DNA from: Tetrahymena elliotti 4EA
Lineage: Eukaryota; Ciliophora; Oligohymenophorea; Hymenostomatida; Tetrahymenidae
Direction: 5' to 3'
DNA length: 20,540 nucleotides
Assembly (NCBI GenBank): GCA_000231825.2
Contig: JH720295.1
Span: 1,165,786 to 1,186,325 of the forward strand
The notes beneath the pieces were generated by a model that saw only the letters and a list, made by a program, of their open reading frames with translations, searched no databases and had not been told where the DNA came from. This document shows, piece after piece, positions 1 to 10,484 of the stretch; position 1 is the first letter of the stretch, and each line of letters begins with the position of its first letter. The translations under genes were made by a program, and so were the position numbers.

Positions 1-48
1 ACATTTAGCTATTTCGGAAGCGATATTAATTACTTTTTCTTTATTCAT
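1..48 (-). CDS. Possible start of a gene running off the left edge (16 codons)
   Basis: On the minus strand an ATG at 48-46 opens a frame reading MNKEKVINIASEIAKC to the window edge. It is preceded by AACTTAACA, an A-rich context like other ciliate starts. Codons such as GCT, TCC and GAA look more like coding sequence than the AT-rich spacer to the right. Only 16 residues are visible, so the product cannot be named. The alternative is that these bases belong to the 3' UTR, or to a spliced C-terminus, of the kinase gene just upstream: an optional 46-nt intron at 233-188 would keep that gene open to the edge. Confidence 0.3.
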   Translation of the reverse strand, partial: MNKEKVINIASEIAKC

Positions 49-146
49 TGTTAAGTTTCTATTAATAAAATAAATAAATAAAAGTATAAAAGCGAGAGCA
101 AGGGTAAATATAATAGAAATTGATAAAAAAAAAATTTTACTTGAAG

Positions 147-3100
147 TCAAGAGTAAGAATTTTTGGATCTTATTGTTTATTTGCCAACTGTTTAAAAAAA
201 AATAAATATTTTTGCAAAGAAAAACAAAATTACTGATTAGACAGATGAATAAATTTTTGAGTAAAAGAAGAATCCTTATTTTTCGAGGTTAAGAACAATT
301 TAAGATAATTGTTTTCTTTATTTTGATTAATAGACTACTGTTTAAAGTAGTAGATCATAAATTTAACTACTTCTATTTATGACTTCATTTTTAACGATAT
401 GGCTTTTTTCAAAAGGTAATTTGAATTTATTAAGATAATCAAGTGCCTTTCTTTAAATGACTGGCTCTAGCATTTCAAAATTATCTATTAAAGCCAGACA
501 AACTCCGACTGAGAATATTTCACACTAAAGATAAAACCTTGTTAAGATGTACTCAAAAATTAAGAATAATTTACCTCAAATGTATACAAATTCTAATCAA
601 AATATTCTGGTGAGATATATCCAATTGTTCCGCACTTTTGTTATATTTTTATTTTAAAATTATTTTTAATCTTCAAATTTTACGATTCCAAGAACAGGTT
701 TGTAATCTATTGTTAATTCGTCATTAATTGTATAACGATCATAAGGAACTTTTCTGGATTAATCAAAATCAGCTAATAATTAAAAATAGATAATTTATTA
801 TTTTTAAAAAATCTAAAATGATAAAGAATGAATTACCTAATTTAATGGTAGGAACATCAGATCCGTTTTCAATGTAAAGGATATTATCTAATTTGATATC
901 TCCATGAACAATACCATTTGAATTGAGATAATTGATTACATCAATTACTTATACAGCAATTTTCATTTTCTATTTATCATTGAGAACAATCTTATCTTTT
1001 TAAAGTCTACTTAAGTACTACTTTAAACTTCCTTAATTTATAGATAATCATTTACATAAATAAATATTTTCTCAAACAAAAGAAGAAGAATTCGTTTTAC
1101 CTTAGCATTTTTCAATCTCATAAACAACAAAATCATCATTTTTATTGACAGATAAGTAGAAATAGCCATAGAACTTAATGACTAAAGGCATTTAACAATC
1201 TCTCATTATTCCTACTTCTTAAGCAACGTAATGGTTAGATTCAACTTGTTGAATTTTCAAAGCAACTTTTATCCCTAAAAGCTTGTTATAAGTTCCAAGG
1301 ACTAAACCTGTTGCTCCTATAGAAATGAATTCGAAATTTTTTTCATATTTTGCTATACTTTGAAGCTACTTTATGATATTTTCATATTCATAAGTCTAAA
1401 AAGGTTTGTACTTCAAATTAGAAAAGATTTTGATTAAACTTTTCAAATGTTTGCTATTCTTTTTTTAAATGTTAAAATTATTTATTTAATCAAGAAAGAT
1501 TTTTTTATTTACTTTGCTCAATGATGATGATAATTCTAAGAACTCACTATTTTGTTTATTTTGCTTTTCAATCAAAATACTTTGAATTAAACTGAGCTGT
1601 TCAGATTTCTTTTTCAATTGTTACTACAATTTTTTTAGATTTAATGTGAAATACTTAATAATTTTTATTTTACCATGTTGATGACAGAAGAAATTTCTAT
1701 ATTTAAGTAATTTTAATTCTCTTAGATGAAATAAATTAGCATATCTATAGCTTATTTACGATTCTCTACAGTATAACTGAGACATTATTAAATTATCTAG
1801 TAGATAAACGATTATCTGTTAATCTAGTAATTAGGATAGATTTGACCATACTTAATGTCTACCTTATCTTCGTTAGTAGTTAAATCAAAGTTGAAAGTTT
1901 CAATGTTATCGAGTTAAAGCAACACTAATCCTAAACAGAAAATGTCTGACTATAATTTTATTTAAAAAATAATTTATTTAAAATACATTTCAACTTATTT
2001 TTTTTAAATATTGGTTAAATAGAAATAAATGTACTCCTTTTTTGTAGATTCCTTTTTCAACTTCTGGAGCAAAATAAGCTTAAGTTCCTTTCTATTTAAT
2101 TTAAATATGTGTTCAGTTTTATTTTTATTTCTTGTTAAAATTACTATTTTTGAGACTGTTATTTTTGATTTTTTATTCTGAAGAGATGATGCAAAAGACA
2201 AATCGCCTATTTAATTACATAAAATAATTTATAAAGCTAAACTTTTTAAAGAAAATATTTTGAATTTTCCTTTAATAAAAAAAAGAATACATTCAGTTTA
2301 CTTAAAATCCTGGATTTCATTAACATTAAACTTTATTTTCAAAAAACTTTTAAAAGAAGTTCAGGAAGAAAATAGGAATAGTTAAATTTGATTGAAATAA
2401 AAATTCATTTCTATTAAGTGTTAAAATTTAGAACAATTTAATTGATTTTAAAAGTTAACTATGAAAGCTATTTTACTTTTAGTTTATTCCTAATAATTCA
2501 TTTTTCTAATTTATGCTAAGTTTTAATATAAAAATGTTAACTTTATTTAACAAATTCTGTGAAAAGATGAATTTTTTTTATCGGTTTTTGTTAAGCTCTT
2601 AAAATTAAAAAATTTGATATAGATTTAAATGGCTAAGTCGAATTTTATTTGGAATACCTTTTATTTAAACCTTATTTAAGAAATATTCTATTTATTTGTT
2701 GACTGCTTAAAAATTTTGATTCAAACTGTTCTAAAAGTTTGATAAAATTAAAAAATAGATGGAATCTTGAGATAATTTAATTAAGAAGAAATTAGACAAA
2801 TAATAAAAGATGAATTTTACATAGCTTGATGATTGGGTATTAGCTCTAATCTAAAGATAGTAAGAAGTTTGAAGGCTTTATGTCTCTATGAAGTAAATCA
2901 AATCTGTGGATATGGGCTATAGAATCAAGCATTTAAATTGCCATTATTTCCTTCTATTGCTTACTGGGATAAGATTTATTGATTCTACATTGCTGGATGA
3001 AGTTTTCCAAATTAGCTAATTTTATATTTGATTAAATAAAAATATAATTATTATTAATTGATATTTCAAGAGTAAGTTTAATAGCTTTTATTCATTTAAA

Positions 3101-5427
3101 TAGCTATTCATATGAAGCTAAATTTCTAAATCGAAATGTTATTTTAGAAAATTATAAATCAAGTTGAAGAAAACTTGAAAACCTCATTTTTCTTAATACT
3201 TTTTCAATGAGTAAATTAACAAATCTTAAGCTTTTCTAAGAATTCGCTCTTTTTTTAAAATGAAAACTCCTTAAGACTTAAAATAACTCAGTTTCTATGT
3301 AGTATTGAGCAAATATCTTGCTTTCTTCTAATATTTGCTAAAAGTAAATCTTTGGTAATTTCTTTTAAAGTAACTTTTTAAACAAAAGTTATTTTTTGAA
3401 AATTTGAAATTAGACTAAGATTCCTAAAAAATATTTTTTATTCTTAAAGCAATCTAAGGTAGATAGGCTTTGGATGAATTAAATGTTAGCTTCGATTCAA
3501 ACATTTCTTATTTATTAGTGCTTAAATTAAGTTTTTTCTAAAATTTTATTTATTTAGAAAAAATATTATCAAAAGCTGTTTTGAATCTTAAATAACAATT
3601 TCTAATGAAAATTAAAGAAGGATTGTTAAATATCTTAATTTAAAGCATACCTCTTCCATTTTAGATTTTATTTTTTTTATTTATTTTGAAAACATTCTTA
3701 TTTGAACTCTTAAAATTTATGTGTGTGACTTTGAATTTCAAAATTTAGAGATATTTTAAAGTTTTTTATTCACTTTACTGTTAAGAATTTTGATAGATTT
3801 GCTATTGAATTGTTGGATTGAACATTTTTGAAAAAATAATTTATGTTCGTTCCCTGTGTGAGTTTTTTAAGTAAATGTAGCATTTTAAGGTTTTTTAGGA
3901 AATTGGTTAACATTCACAGAGTTATTCATTTTTTTCTGAAAATTGTGTTTGATAACTAAAATATATGCAAATTCTAGTATTTGACTTCCTTTTTGTTTTA
4001 AAATGACTAAAAATTAATATTTATAAAACTATAATACCTTATCTTACTCTTGAAATGTTTGTTAAATAATATTTTTGTAAAAATAGCTCATTTTATTTTT
4101 GAAAAAATAAAGAAGTTTGGCAAGATTTTAGTAGAAAATAAAATTAAAATTAGCTATCTTTCAAATAACAAACATACTAGCCTTGCCACACATTTTTTAT
4201 TTAACTTTGAAAATGAATTTTTTTCATTTTGGGGTGGACTTAAATATTGTTTTGAATTTATTTTTAAAATATTAAAATAAAAATTGAAAGATGTTTTTTA
4301 AATTTACAATAATTTAATTTACGCTAGGCTTATTATGGTATTTGATTTTATTAATTAAATTTTAATGTTAAACTGATTGTAAATATGGCTTTTTAAAATA
4401 AAAAAGATTTAATATATTTCTTCTAAAAAATAAAAAAGTAAGCAAATTAATTTTTCATTCAAATTAAATGAAGAAAAATTAATTTGCGCAACATTATTTT
4501 TCTAATAAAAATGAATAAAAAATAATTACCTTATGAATTCAATATGTCTCCATGTGATTATGCTAAAAACTAAAAAAGTGAAAAATAAAAAGAAAAATGA
4601 ATGAAATAAACAATTAATTGTGATTCATTATGAATTGAATCCCTTTTATCTAATGGAATGAATGAATTATTGATTACAAATTTTTTTAATTAAATGGGAG
4701 GGTAAATTATGAAGAGAAATTAAAACTCGCGCTAATTAGAAAATGGCGAATAAGAAGATGGGAAAAAGGAAAAAAAAAAAAAAATGTTAAAAATTCTAAT
4801 TACTATTGATATTAAAATTGCTTTTAGTCTTCATTGAGTCATAAAAAACATCAAAAATCCTTATCAAAATCAATTAATTAAAAGGATAAAAATGAATTAT
4901 TATTTTTCTACTAAAAAACTGTTCAAAATCCTTAAAAAGTGCTTTAAAAAATGAAAATATTTTTTCAGTTAATTACTTTAGCAAAACTCTTGCTCAACGA
5001 CAAAGAAAGCGTTGATAACTTGTTTCTGTTTTTTCATTTAGCTTTCAATTTTTTGGTCTTCTCCATCATCATTGCTATCTTCATCAGATTCTTCATCTAA
5101 TGTTAAAAAGAAGCAATCATAGACTCTAACTAGGTATTTACAGTCCTTAAAGCTATTCAGTAGCTTGTACTCCTCTTTGACTTACTGCATAGCACCTATG
5201 TCACTATCATCACATTCTGTTACCTTGAGAGCTACTACTTAGCCTGTTTTTTTGTTAGTTGCTTTGAGCACAAATGAAAATGCTCCATTTCCTGCATAAC
5301 TGAAATCTGTATAGTCCTTCTGCTAATTCTTCATCAAATCGAAAAATTTCATAACACTGATGTACTATGTACGGCAGTTTACAATTAAACTGGCTATTTA
5401 TTTCTTAGTTTGTTTATTGCTCTACAT
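147..5427 (-). CDS. Tandem protein kinase: two kinase domains, ten exons
   Basis: Reassembled with the ciliate code as ten exons: 5427-4977, 3015-2821, 2206-2145, 2091-2035, 1949-1674, 1623-1101, 1031-837, 772-684, 634-575 and 524-147. Phases all agree and give about 761 residues. Domain I has a Gly loop at 44-53 (YAGNGAFSFV), VALK with Lys68, an acidic insert at 110-132, HRDIKPSN (Asp195, Asn200), DLS in place of DFG (217-219), APE at 244-246, and SDIF..G plus a late conserved Arg for subdomains IX-XI. A Gln/Lys/Ser-rich linker (about 348-440) leads to domain II: Gly loop 449-457 (IGATGLVLG), VALK with Lys470, HGDIKLDN (Asp566, Asn571), DFD in place of DFG (588-590) and SPE at 624-626. Lys, the catalytic Asp, Asn and the metal Asp remain in both domains, so both could be active; that is inference. 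Introns are 49-85 nt except the first (1961 nt) and second (614 nt). The start is the first ATG of the frame. The C-terminus is uncertain: an optional intron at 233-188 would replace the TGA at 149-147 and extend the protein. Substrate unknown. It could be two genes, but a clean 50-nt intron (1673-1624) joins the domains in phase. Confidence 0.82.
2207..2820 (-). other. Second intron of the tandem kinase gene (614 nt)
   Basis: The donor GTAAAATTC follows AAG-CTA-T, and the acceptor TTAAATAG precedes GC-GAT-TTG. Splicing forms a TGC codon and the run IIKLC-DLSFAS, which is the strand leading into the DFG-equivalent motif. No coding sequence or structure recognised inside. Confidence 0.7.
3016..4976 (-). 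other. Very long first intron of the tandem kinase gene (1961 nt)
   Basis: The donor GTAATTAACTG follows codon 150 plus one base, and the acceptor AAAATTAG precedes CT-AAT-TTG. Joining them gives EFCQ-T-NLENFIQQC, an uninterrupted kinase hinge and helix D. The interior is AT-rich with stops in all frames at intervals expected by chance, and no convincing exon. An open frame at about 4050-4280 on the plus strand has spacer-like composition and is not called. A hairpin lies at 4442-4487. An A-run sits near 4770-4784. The alternative is two separate partial kinase genes, but hinge continuity and phase argue against this. Confidence 0.65.
4442..4487. repeat. Perfect 15-bp inverted repeat (hairpin) inside the kinase intron
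   Basis: The arms GCAAATTAATTTTTC (4442-4456) and its exact reverse complement (4473-4487) flank a 16-nt AT-rich loop. The G-C closing pairs are unusual in this composition. It lies in the 1.96-kb intron of the kinase. Its role is unknown; it could be chance or an old insertion scar. Confidence 0.6.
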
Positions 5428-6098
5428 TTTCCAATGAGGTTCTTAACTTTATTAGGTAGGTTTTTTTACTTAACTTTAACTTTACTTTTACTTACTGCTG
5501 CTAAATGCAATTTTTACTTAAAAAAATAAATACCTCAATATACTAATATCTCTTCTTAATAAGAGCAATCTGATAATGAATGGCCAATTAATTATCATAC
5601 AATAATTTATTTCATATAAAAAAATAAACCAATACTATTTTATATAAATAAAAAGCAATCAAAAGACCATTATTATTCAAAGATTTACTTAAATCTTTTT
5701 TGCATTTTTATATTAAATCAAACTTTAGTTTTTCACTATTTTTTATATGTGCCTTCTACATTACATAAATAGCTGGTAAATAAATTTTATAAAACGTTAG
5801 TTGTTTTTGTTGAATTTTAGCTTTTATTCAAGCTAAATATAAAAATTTCAAATTAAATTAATTTTAACAGTCTTAATTAAAAAATTTGATTTTTGTAAAA
5901 TTTGAAAGAAAATAATTCATCTATCTACTTCTATAAATTACATAAATATTTACATGAATATATTTTTTCTTTTAAATTTTTAATAAAATATCTTTAAAAT
6001 ATATTTATTTTTGTTATAAATTAATTATCTTGTTTCATTCATATTGGATACTTTTTACATTAATTAATAATGAAAATTTAATTTCATCCTACCTTCCT
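5428..6098. other. Spacer between the J-domain gene and the kinase gene
   Basis: About 670 bp of AT-rich DNA between the TGA of the J-domain gene and the ATG of the kinase, both on the minus strand. It should hold the 3' UTR of the former and the promoter of the latter. Next to the kinase start, on the minus strand, a run of AAAGT/AAAGTTA-like repeats (about 5460-5500) makes up the presumed 5' UTR. No gene or RNA recognised. Confidence 0.6.
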
Positions 6099-7094
6099 TC
6101 AATCATCTTTTTAAAGGGATTCTTCAATATACTTTCTTTTTTCTTATTACCTTTTAAGTTCACTAACGTTGCTGTTAATAATATTTTTTCTTTAGTCTTT
6201 AGAGCTGCCTCTAGATAATATATCTGCAATTTTATTAAGGTTGCTAGTATTTAGAGACATATCTTTTGGTTTGTTTGCTTCTTTCGTTTTAACTTCGATT
6301 AAATTGATCATTTCTTTACGTTCTTTTTCTTTGAGTAGAAATTTAACTTTTAAGTGAGTTTATATTTAGATATCTTCATTTTCATTATCAGAACTATCAC
6401 TATTATTTTATGTTGAATTTTCTTTTACAGCATTTTCAGCAGCAGTTGCTGTCAAGAATTCTATAACTGCTCTTCTTTTTTAGTCTAAAATAGTAATATG
6501 TTTTATAGGACCATACTATCTGAATTACATGTTTAATATTTTCTCATTATACTGAACTTTATCTTTTTTGCTCCATTTAACTTTAATTGAATTAATTTTC
6601 GAATGGAATTCCTAATTACTAAGTTCTTATCTTAACTTTTCTTCTTTTTATTGTTATCTTTGCTTTTCTTCTTCCACCTTTTCTTACTCTCTTTCTCTTT
6701 ATTTTTCATGTTTTTTAAGAAGGTCTTTCATCTATTATTTCTTTCTCTCCTCTTCTTGCTACTTAAACTCCTATTCTCTCTTCAACAAATCATCATAAAA
6801 CTTTCTTTATGTTGTATTCATTTCATCAACTCTTTTTTGCTAATCAAAAGATGTTTATTTTAGTTCCTCAAATTGCTTGAGCTATTCTGGATCGCTTAAC
6901 AACTTATAAGCTAATTAAATCTTATGAAACATCTCCTATGCATCATCGCTAGAATTCTTATCAGGGTGATATTTTAAAGCCATAGCCTTGTATGCTGTTT
7001 TAATATCTTTCTTACTATAATGCTTTTTATCATCAAGCTCTAGAAGATGATGAGGATTTCCTAATTCTTTTAATTTCTACTTTAGCTATTCCAT
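6099..7094 (-). CDS. DNAJC17-like J-domain protein with coiled coil and RRM
   Basis: A single-exon frame of 331 residues in the ciliate code, from ATG (7094-7092) to TGA (6101-6099). Residues about 12-78 form a J domain with the Hsp70-stimulating HPDK motif (His43-Pro44-Asp45) and the FHKIQLAYKLLSDP helix. Residues about 80-165 are a highly charged Glu/Lys/Gln/Arg coiled coil. Residues about 168-224 resemble the C-terminal RRM of DNAJC17 (IKVKWSKKD, then FRQYGPIKHITIL, then RRAVIEFLTATAAENAV). An acidic Ser/Asn/Asp stretch at 226-241 and a basic tail follow. This order, J domain then coiled coil then RRM, is that of DNAJC17 and yeast Cwf23, spliceosome-associated co-chaperones (family knowledge); a nuclear splicing role here is inference. 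No TGA occurs earlier, and the ATG is preceded by an A-rich leader. The next gene upstream, 1.5 kb away, is on the same strand, with gene relics between. Confidence 0.88.
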
Positions 7095-7190
7095 TATGAA
7101 AAATATAAATTTGATACTTTTTTTAATTAATTTCAAAGTTATTCAATTAGACGCAAAATAATTAATTAAATAATTGATTATTATTATTCT

Positions 7191-7212
7191 TCACTCACTC
7201 ACTCACTCACTG
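7191..7212. repeat. (CACT)n tetranucleotide run upstream of the J-domain gene
   Basis: Five to six uninterrupted CACT units about 100 bp upstream of the J-domain ATG; on the gene's strand it reads as GTGA repeats. It lies in the presumed promoter or 5' UTR. A similar TGAA/GTGA run is found upstream of the gene at 11614. Confidence 0.7.
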
Positions 7213-7279
7213 ACTAAAATTAAATTTCTATCATTAAAAATCAATCTTTTTCTTACTTATAAAAAAATAAAAACTTAGT

Positions 7280-7510
7280 TCAAATATCATCTTAGTAATC
7301 TATACTAAAATTAATATTATTTGTGATAGAGAAAAGATTTATCTTCAAGCACAAGAAATATGTGAGCTTAATCTTGCTGCGGTAGATGAATATCATAACA
7401 ACTTATGCTTAGCTAATTACTTAATTATTTCTAAATTTACACAAATATTTACACTTAATAAGAGTTAAATCAAAACTTTGCAAGAAATTATATTTTGCTA
7501 ATAACTCTGA
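7280..7510 (+). pseudogene. Coding-like fragment of unknown origin
   Basis: A plus-strand frame open for 76 codons in the ciliate code and closed by TGA at 7508-7510. Its centre (7330-7420) is GC-richer than the surroundings and reads like a helical protein (REKIYLQAQEICELNLAAVD). There is no ATG in frame, so it would be an exon or a relic. The opposite strand over the same bases is also open with plausible codons, so strand and coding status are unsure. No family recognised. Confidence 0.22.
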
Positions 7511-8450
7511 ATACCTTATTAACATATTTTGTAATTAAGAGATCATTAAATATAACAAATTTATTTAGAGAATACTCATTCTTTATATGTATTCCAATCT
7601 GCTTTTTTAATAAATTTATAAAAACAGAACTCATTGCAAAAAAAAAGGAAATTGAAATACAGTAGTCACTTAATTAGAATTATAAGGTAAGTCAGAATTA
7701 GATAGTATAATTTCTTATTTTGTAAAATTTAATTAAAATATCTTATTAAGAAATTTATGCTTAAATAAATAGTAAAAAATAGCTGTCTCTAATATAGTTT
7801 ATGGTTTCAAGATAATTTTCATTTAATTAGAAGTTTTTACACAACAAAAGTATTTAAAATTTTACTAATATTTCAAAATACCCTATTGAAATCTTTTATA
7901 ATCTTACCTGCAATTAAGTAATAATAAATTGCAATAGGGATAGCTTTTGGGTATATCAGCGCGAGTTATATTTATTCAAATTTGGTTTCCTTAGTAAAAT
8001 AGAACTCTCTGCAAAAAAAAAATTGCTCTAAATAAAATTTTATAAACATTTTAGGGAATAATAAGACAAATTAGAATTCGGTAATATTTTAAAGATGGTT
8101 TTATTGAAATATATTTATATCAATAAAAATATACATATTCTATATTTATGTTTACATTTTTATTAATAATTCAAAATGTCCTAAAAAATTCCTTTGAAGC
8201 AAATATTATTCTTCTAATAAAGATATAAAATTTTATTAAATAGTTTCTATTAGAGAATAATTTGAGCAACAAAATACATATGAGTTTTAAATATATAATA
8301 TTATGGCTTCCTAAAAAAGTAAACAATTTATGAGAATTAAAGTGTTAATCTAATGATAAGGAGATAAAAAACAAGCTAGAATTAGAAATAATGATTTATT
8401 ATTCTTTAAAATTTAGAAACATGAAGAAAATTAATAGCAAAAATAATGAA
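7500..8450 (-). pseudogene. About three decayed copies of the 3' end of the DUF1295-like gene
   Basis: Blocks at about 8169-8450, 7871-8100 and 7505-7740 align by eye to the 3' part of the intact gene (8568-8830). Shared landmarks include TTCAAAATGCCCTA (8569, against 8170 and 7872), TGTATTCCAATCTG (8697, and 7587-7603), GGTTTCCT followed by AGAACTC.TTGCAA (near 8710-8740, with counterparts near 7987-8015 and 7615-7640), and ACAAGTTAGAATTAG (near 8790, with counterparts near 8066 and 8370). All carry indels and TGA codons in the old frame, so none can be translated. They lie downstream of the intact gene in the same orientation. Identity is moderate, so boundaries are approximate. Confidence 0.72.
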
Positions 8451-8569
8451 ATGTAATAGTTTAAAGGTTTATAGATAGATAGTATTTAAACTTGTCTAGA
8501 GTTTTTATTTAAACTTAAAATGAATTAATGAAAATTGTTTGTTTTACTATTAATATTTTAAATCATATT

Positions 8570-9415
8570 TCAAAATGCCCTAAATAAATCTTTTGTGAGG
8601 AATATTATTCCTGTGATTATGATATAAAATATTATTGAGTATAAATTACTGTTAGGGAATACTTTGGGTAATAAAATCCAGCTGCGTTGTTTGTATGTAT
8701 TCCAATCTGGTTTCCTAATAAAAGAGAACTCTTTGCAAGAAATGTTAACTAGAAATACAGTGCTCCATATAAAGATTAGGATATAATAAGACAAGTTAGA
8801 ATTAGAAAGTATAGCAAATGAGAGATACAAAAGCATTTCACCTAAATAATTAGGGTTTCTACAACAGTAGAAAACTCCGCTTTTTATTGTTTTATTATTA
8901 GAATCCTTGGGTTTATACTTCAATTCATAGAATTTTTAGCAATCTGAAACCATCATAAGAGTTACTCCAAAAATATATAAAAAGCAGCATAGTAAAATCC
9001 TATTGATATTATAGTTAGTTTAATTATTAAGTGAAATCATCTAATGAGGTATTATCATATAAAGACTTAAAATTCCAACACCGCCAATAGCTGAAGGTAA
9101 AGTCATTTAATTTTCAAATTGAAGATCAGGAAAAGCGAAAGACTTAGATACCCAAATCAATCCATATGAACCATGCAAAGTCAGATAGATATAAGATTGC
9201 AATTAAAAATTCTGATAGATGTACATCAAAAATACTACAAATAAAAATATGGTTCCTTTGAACAAATTAGCAAGAGTTTTAGCTTTAACTACTTTTCTTG
9301 TCTCAAATAGATCATAGTAAATATAATTTCTCAGTTCATCTAGTAGCTAGCCATATTCATTTATACTTTTAGCCTTAATTACTTTTTAAACAAATCTTTT
9401 TATAAATGAAATCAT
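8570..9415 (-). CDS. DUF1295 / steroid-reductase-like multipass membrane protein
   Basis: A single-exon frame of 281 residues in the ciliate code, ATG 9415-9413 to TGA 8572-8570. A standard-code search shows only its last 117 residues. About six hydrophobic segments are visible: about 53-68, 74-93, 106-124, 139-157, 190-226 (probably two) and 259-275. The signature is RNPNYLGEMLLYLSFAILS (186-204), matching the RxPNYxGE box of the DUF1295 / steroid 5-alpha-reductase and isoprenylcysteine methyltransferase superfamily. It is followed by a conserved-type Glu (229) and the W..Y.qR.W.LLPK.F tail motif (238-253). By family knowledge such proteins bind NADPH or S-adenosylmethionine in the ER membrane; which substrate applies here cannot be told. 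Starting at the first ATG gives the basic MISFIKRF leader. Both ends of the gene recur as decayed copies around it, so it has a history of local duplication. Confidence 0.82.
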
Positions 9416-10290
9416 TATTCAAATTACTTTATCAGATTTTAAAATAGTATAAAAATATCTAAACAAAAAAATCACTAATTAATTTTCATTCATTCATAAT
9501 TATTTAATCAGATAAAAGATAAAATAATTGAATCTTAAATATTACCAAAACCAATAAAATGATTCTCAGTATTCATTTATATTTTATGTTTTAATTAATT
9601 TTTAAAGAAATCATTTTCTAAATGAAATAATTATTCGATTCACTCAGATTTTAAAGCAAGATAAAGAGTAAATAAATCTAAACAAAACAATAACTAATTA
9701 ATTTATTCATTTAATAATTATTTAATCAGATATTCTGATAAATAAATCTAGTATTATCAAAATTAATAAAGCAATTCTAGTAATATTCATTTATACTTTT
9801 AATCTTAATTAGTTTTTCAAGGTATCATCATTTTATAAATGGAATTTTTATTCAGTTAATTTTTGTCAGATTATCAAACAATATAAAAAGCAAATATATA
9901 AAATAACCACTAGTTTATTCAATCATTTTTTAATTATTTGATCAACTACTCTGATAAATAAATATTAGTTTTTTCTTAAACGTTATCAAAATTAATAAAA
10001 AGAAACTAACCTTGTTCATTCCTATATTTAGATTTTAAAGAAATCATTTTATAAATAAAGTCTTTATTCAATTAAATTTATCAGATTTTAAAACATAAGA
10101 AAAAGTAAATATATCTATTAATGATATCAAAGCTAACAAAATGATTCCAGCCATATTCATATTTATATTTTTAGAAATTAATTTTTAAACAAATATTATT
10201 TTATTGGAATCATTAATTATCCTCTTAGCTTATTTGCTTGATAAGATTTTAAATTGAAATAAAAATATATAAACAAAATATCGATTGGTA
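9355..10290 (-). repeat. Degenerate ~215-bp tandem repeat built from the gene's 5' end
   Basis: The unit begins ATTCATTTATACTTTT and contains, on the minus strand, the first ~22 codons of the DUF1295-like gene plus ~150 bp of its upstream DNA. Copies start near 9355 (the gene itself), 9571, 9785, 10015 and 10155, so steps are about 216, 214, 230 and 140 bp. Shared blocks include CAGATTTTAAA, AAATCTAAACAAAA, CACTAATTAATTT.CATT and AATTATTTAATCAGAT. On the minus strand copies 2 and 3 still read versions of IISF..FLQKLIK..NINEY, but with TGA stops and indels. The array occupies the presumed promoter of the intact gene. Confidence 0.8.
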
Positions 10291-10484
10291 AGTAAGTAAA
10301 TGCATATAAAAATCCATCTTTTTTTATTTTTGTATAGAAAAAACTTAAAATCTTTCTATTGAAAATTGATTGTATCTTAATGAAGCATCCATTTTATAAT
10401 TACTTAAAACCAACAATACTAAATATAAATTTATTCCTAAGTATTATAAAAGCGAAAACAGATTATTTTTAATGTAAAAAAAAA

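Noticed and set aside
1674..1785. ATG at 1785 as the start of a separate second kinase gene
   Set aside because: That frame overlaps the C-lobe exon of kinase domain I, and a clean 50-nt intron (1673-1624) joins the two domains in phase instead.
2004..2201. 65-residue minus-strand open frame as an independent gene
   Set aside because: Its first residues are exon 3 of the kinase (DLSFASSLQNKKS); the rest reads into a 53-nt intron.
4050..4280. 76-residue plus-strand open frame
   Set aside because: Lies in the kinase intron. It is Phe/Lys/Ile-rich with no motif, as expected from AT-rich spacer.
6651..6863. 70-residue plus-strand open frame rich in Leu and Phe
   Set aside because: It is the antisense shadow of the Glu/Lys-rich coiled coil of the DNAJC17-like gene.
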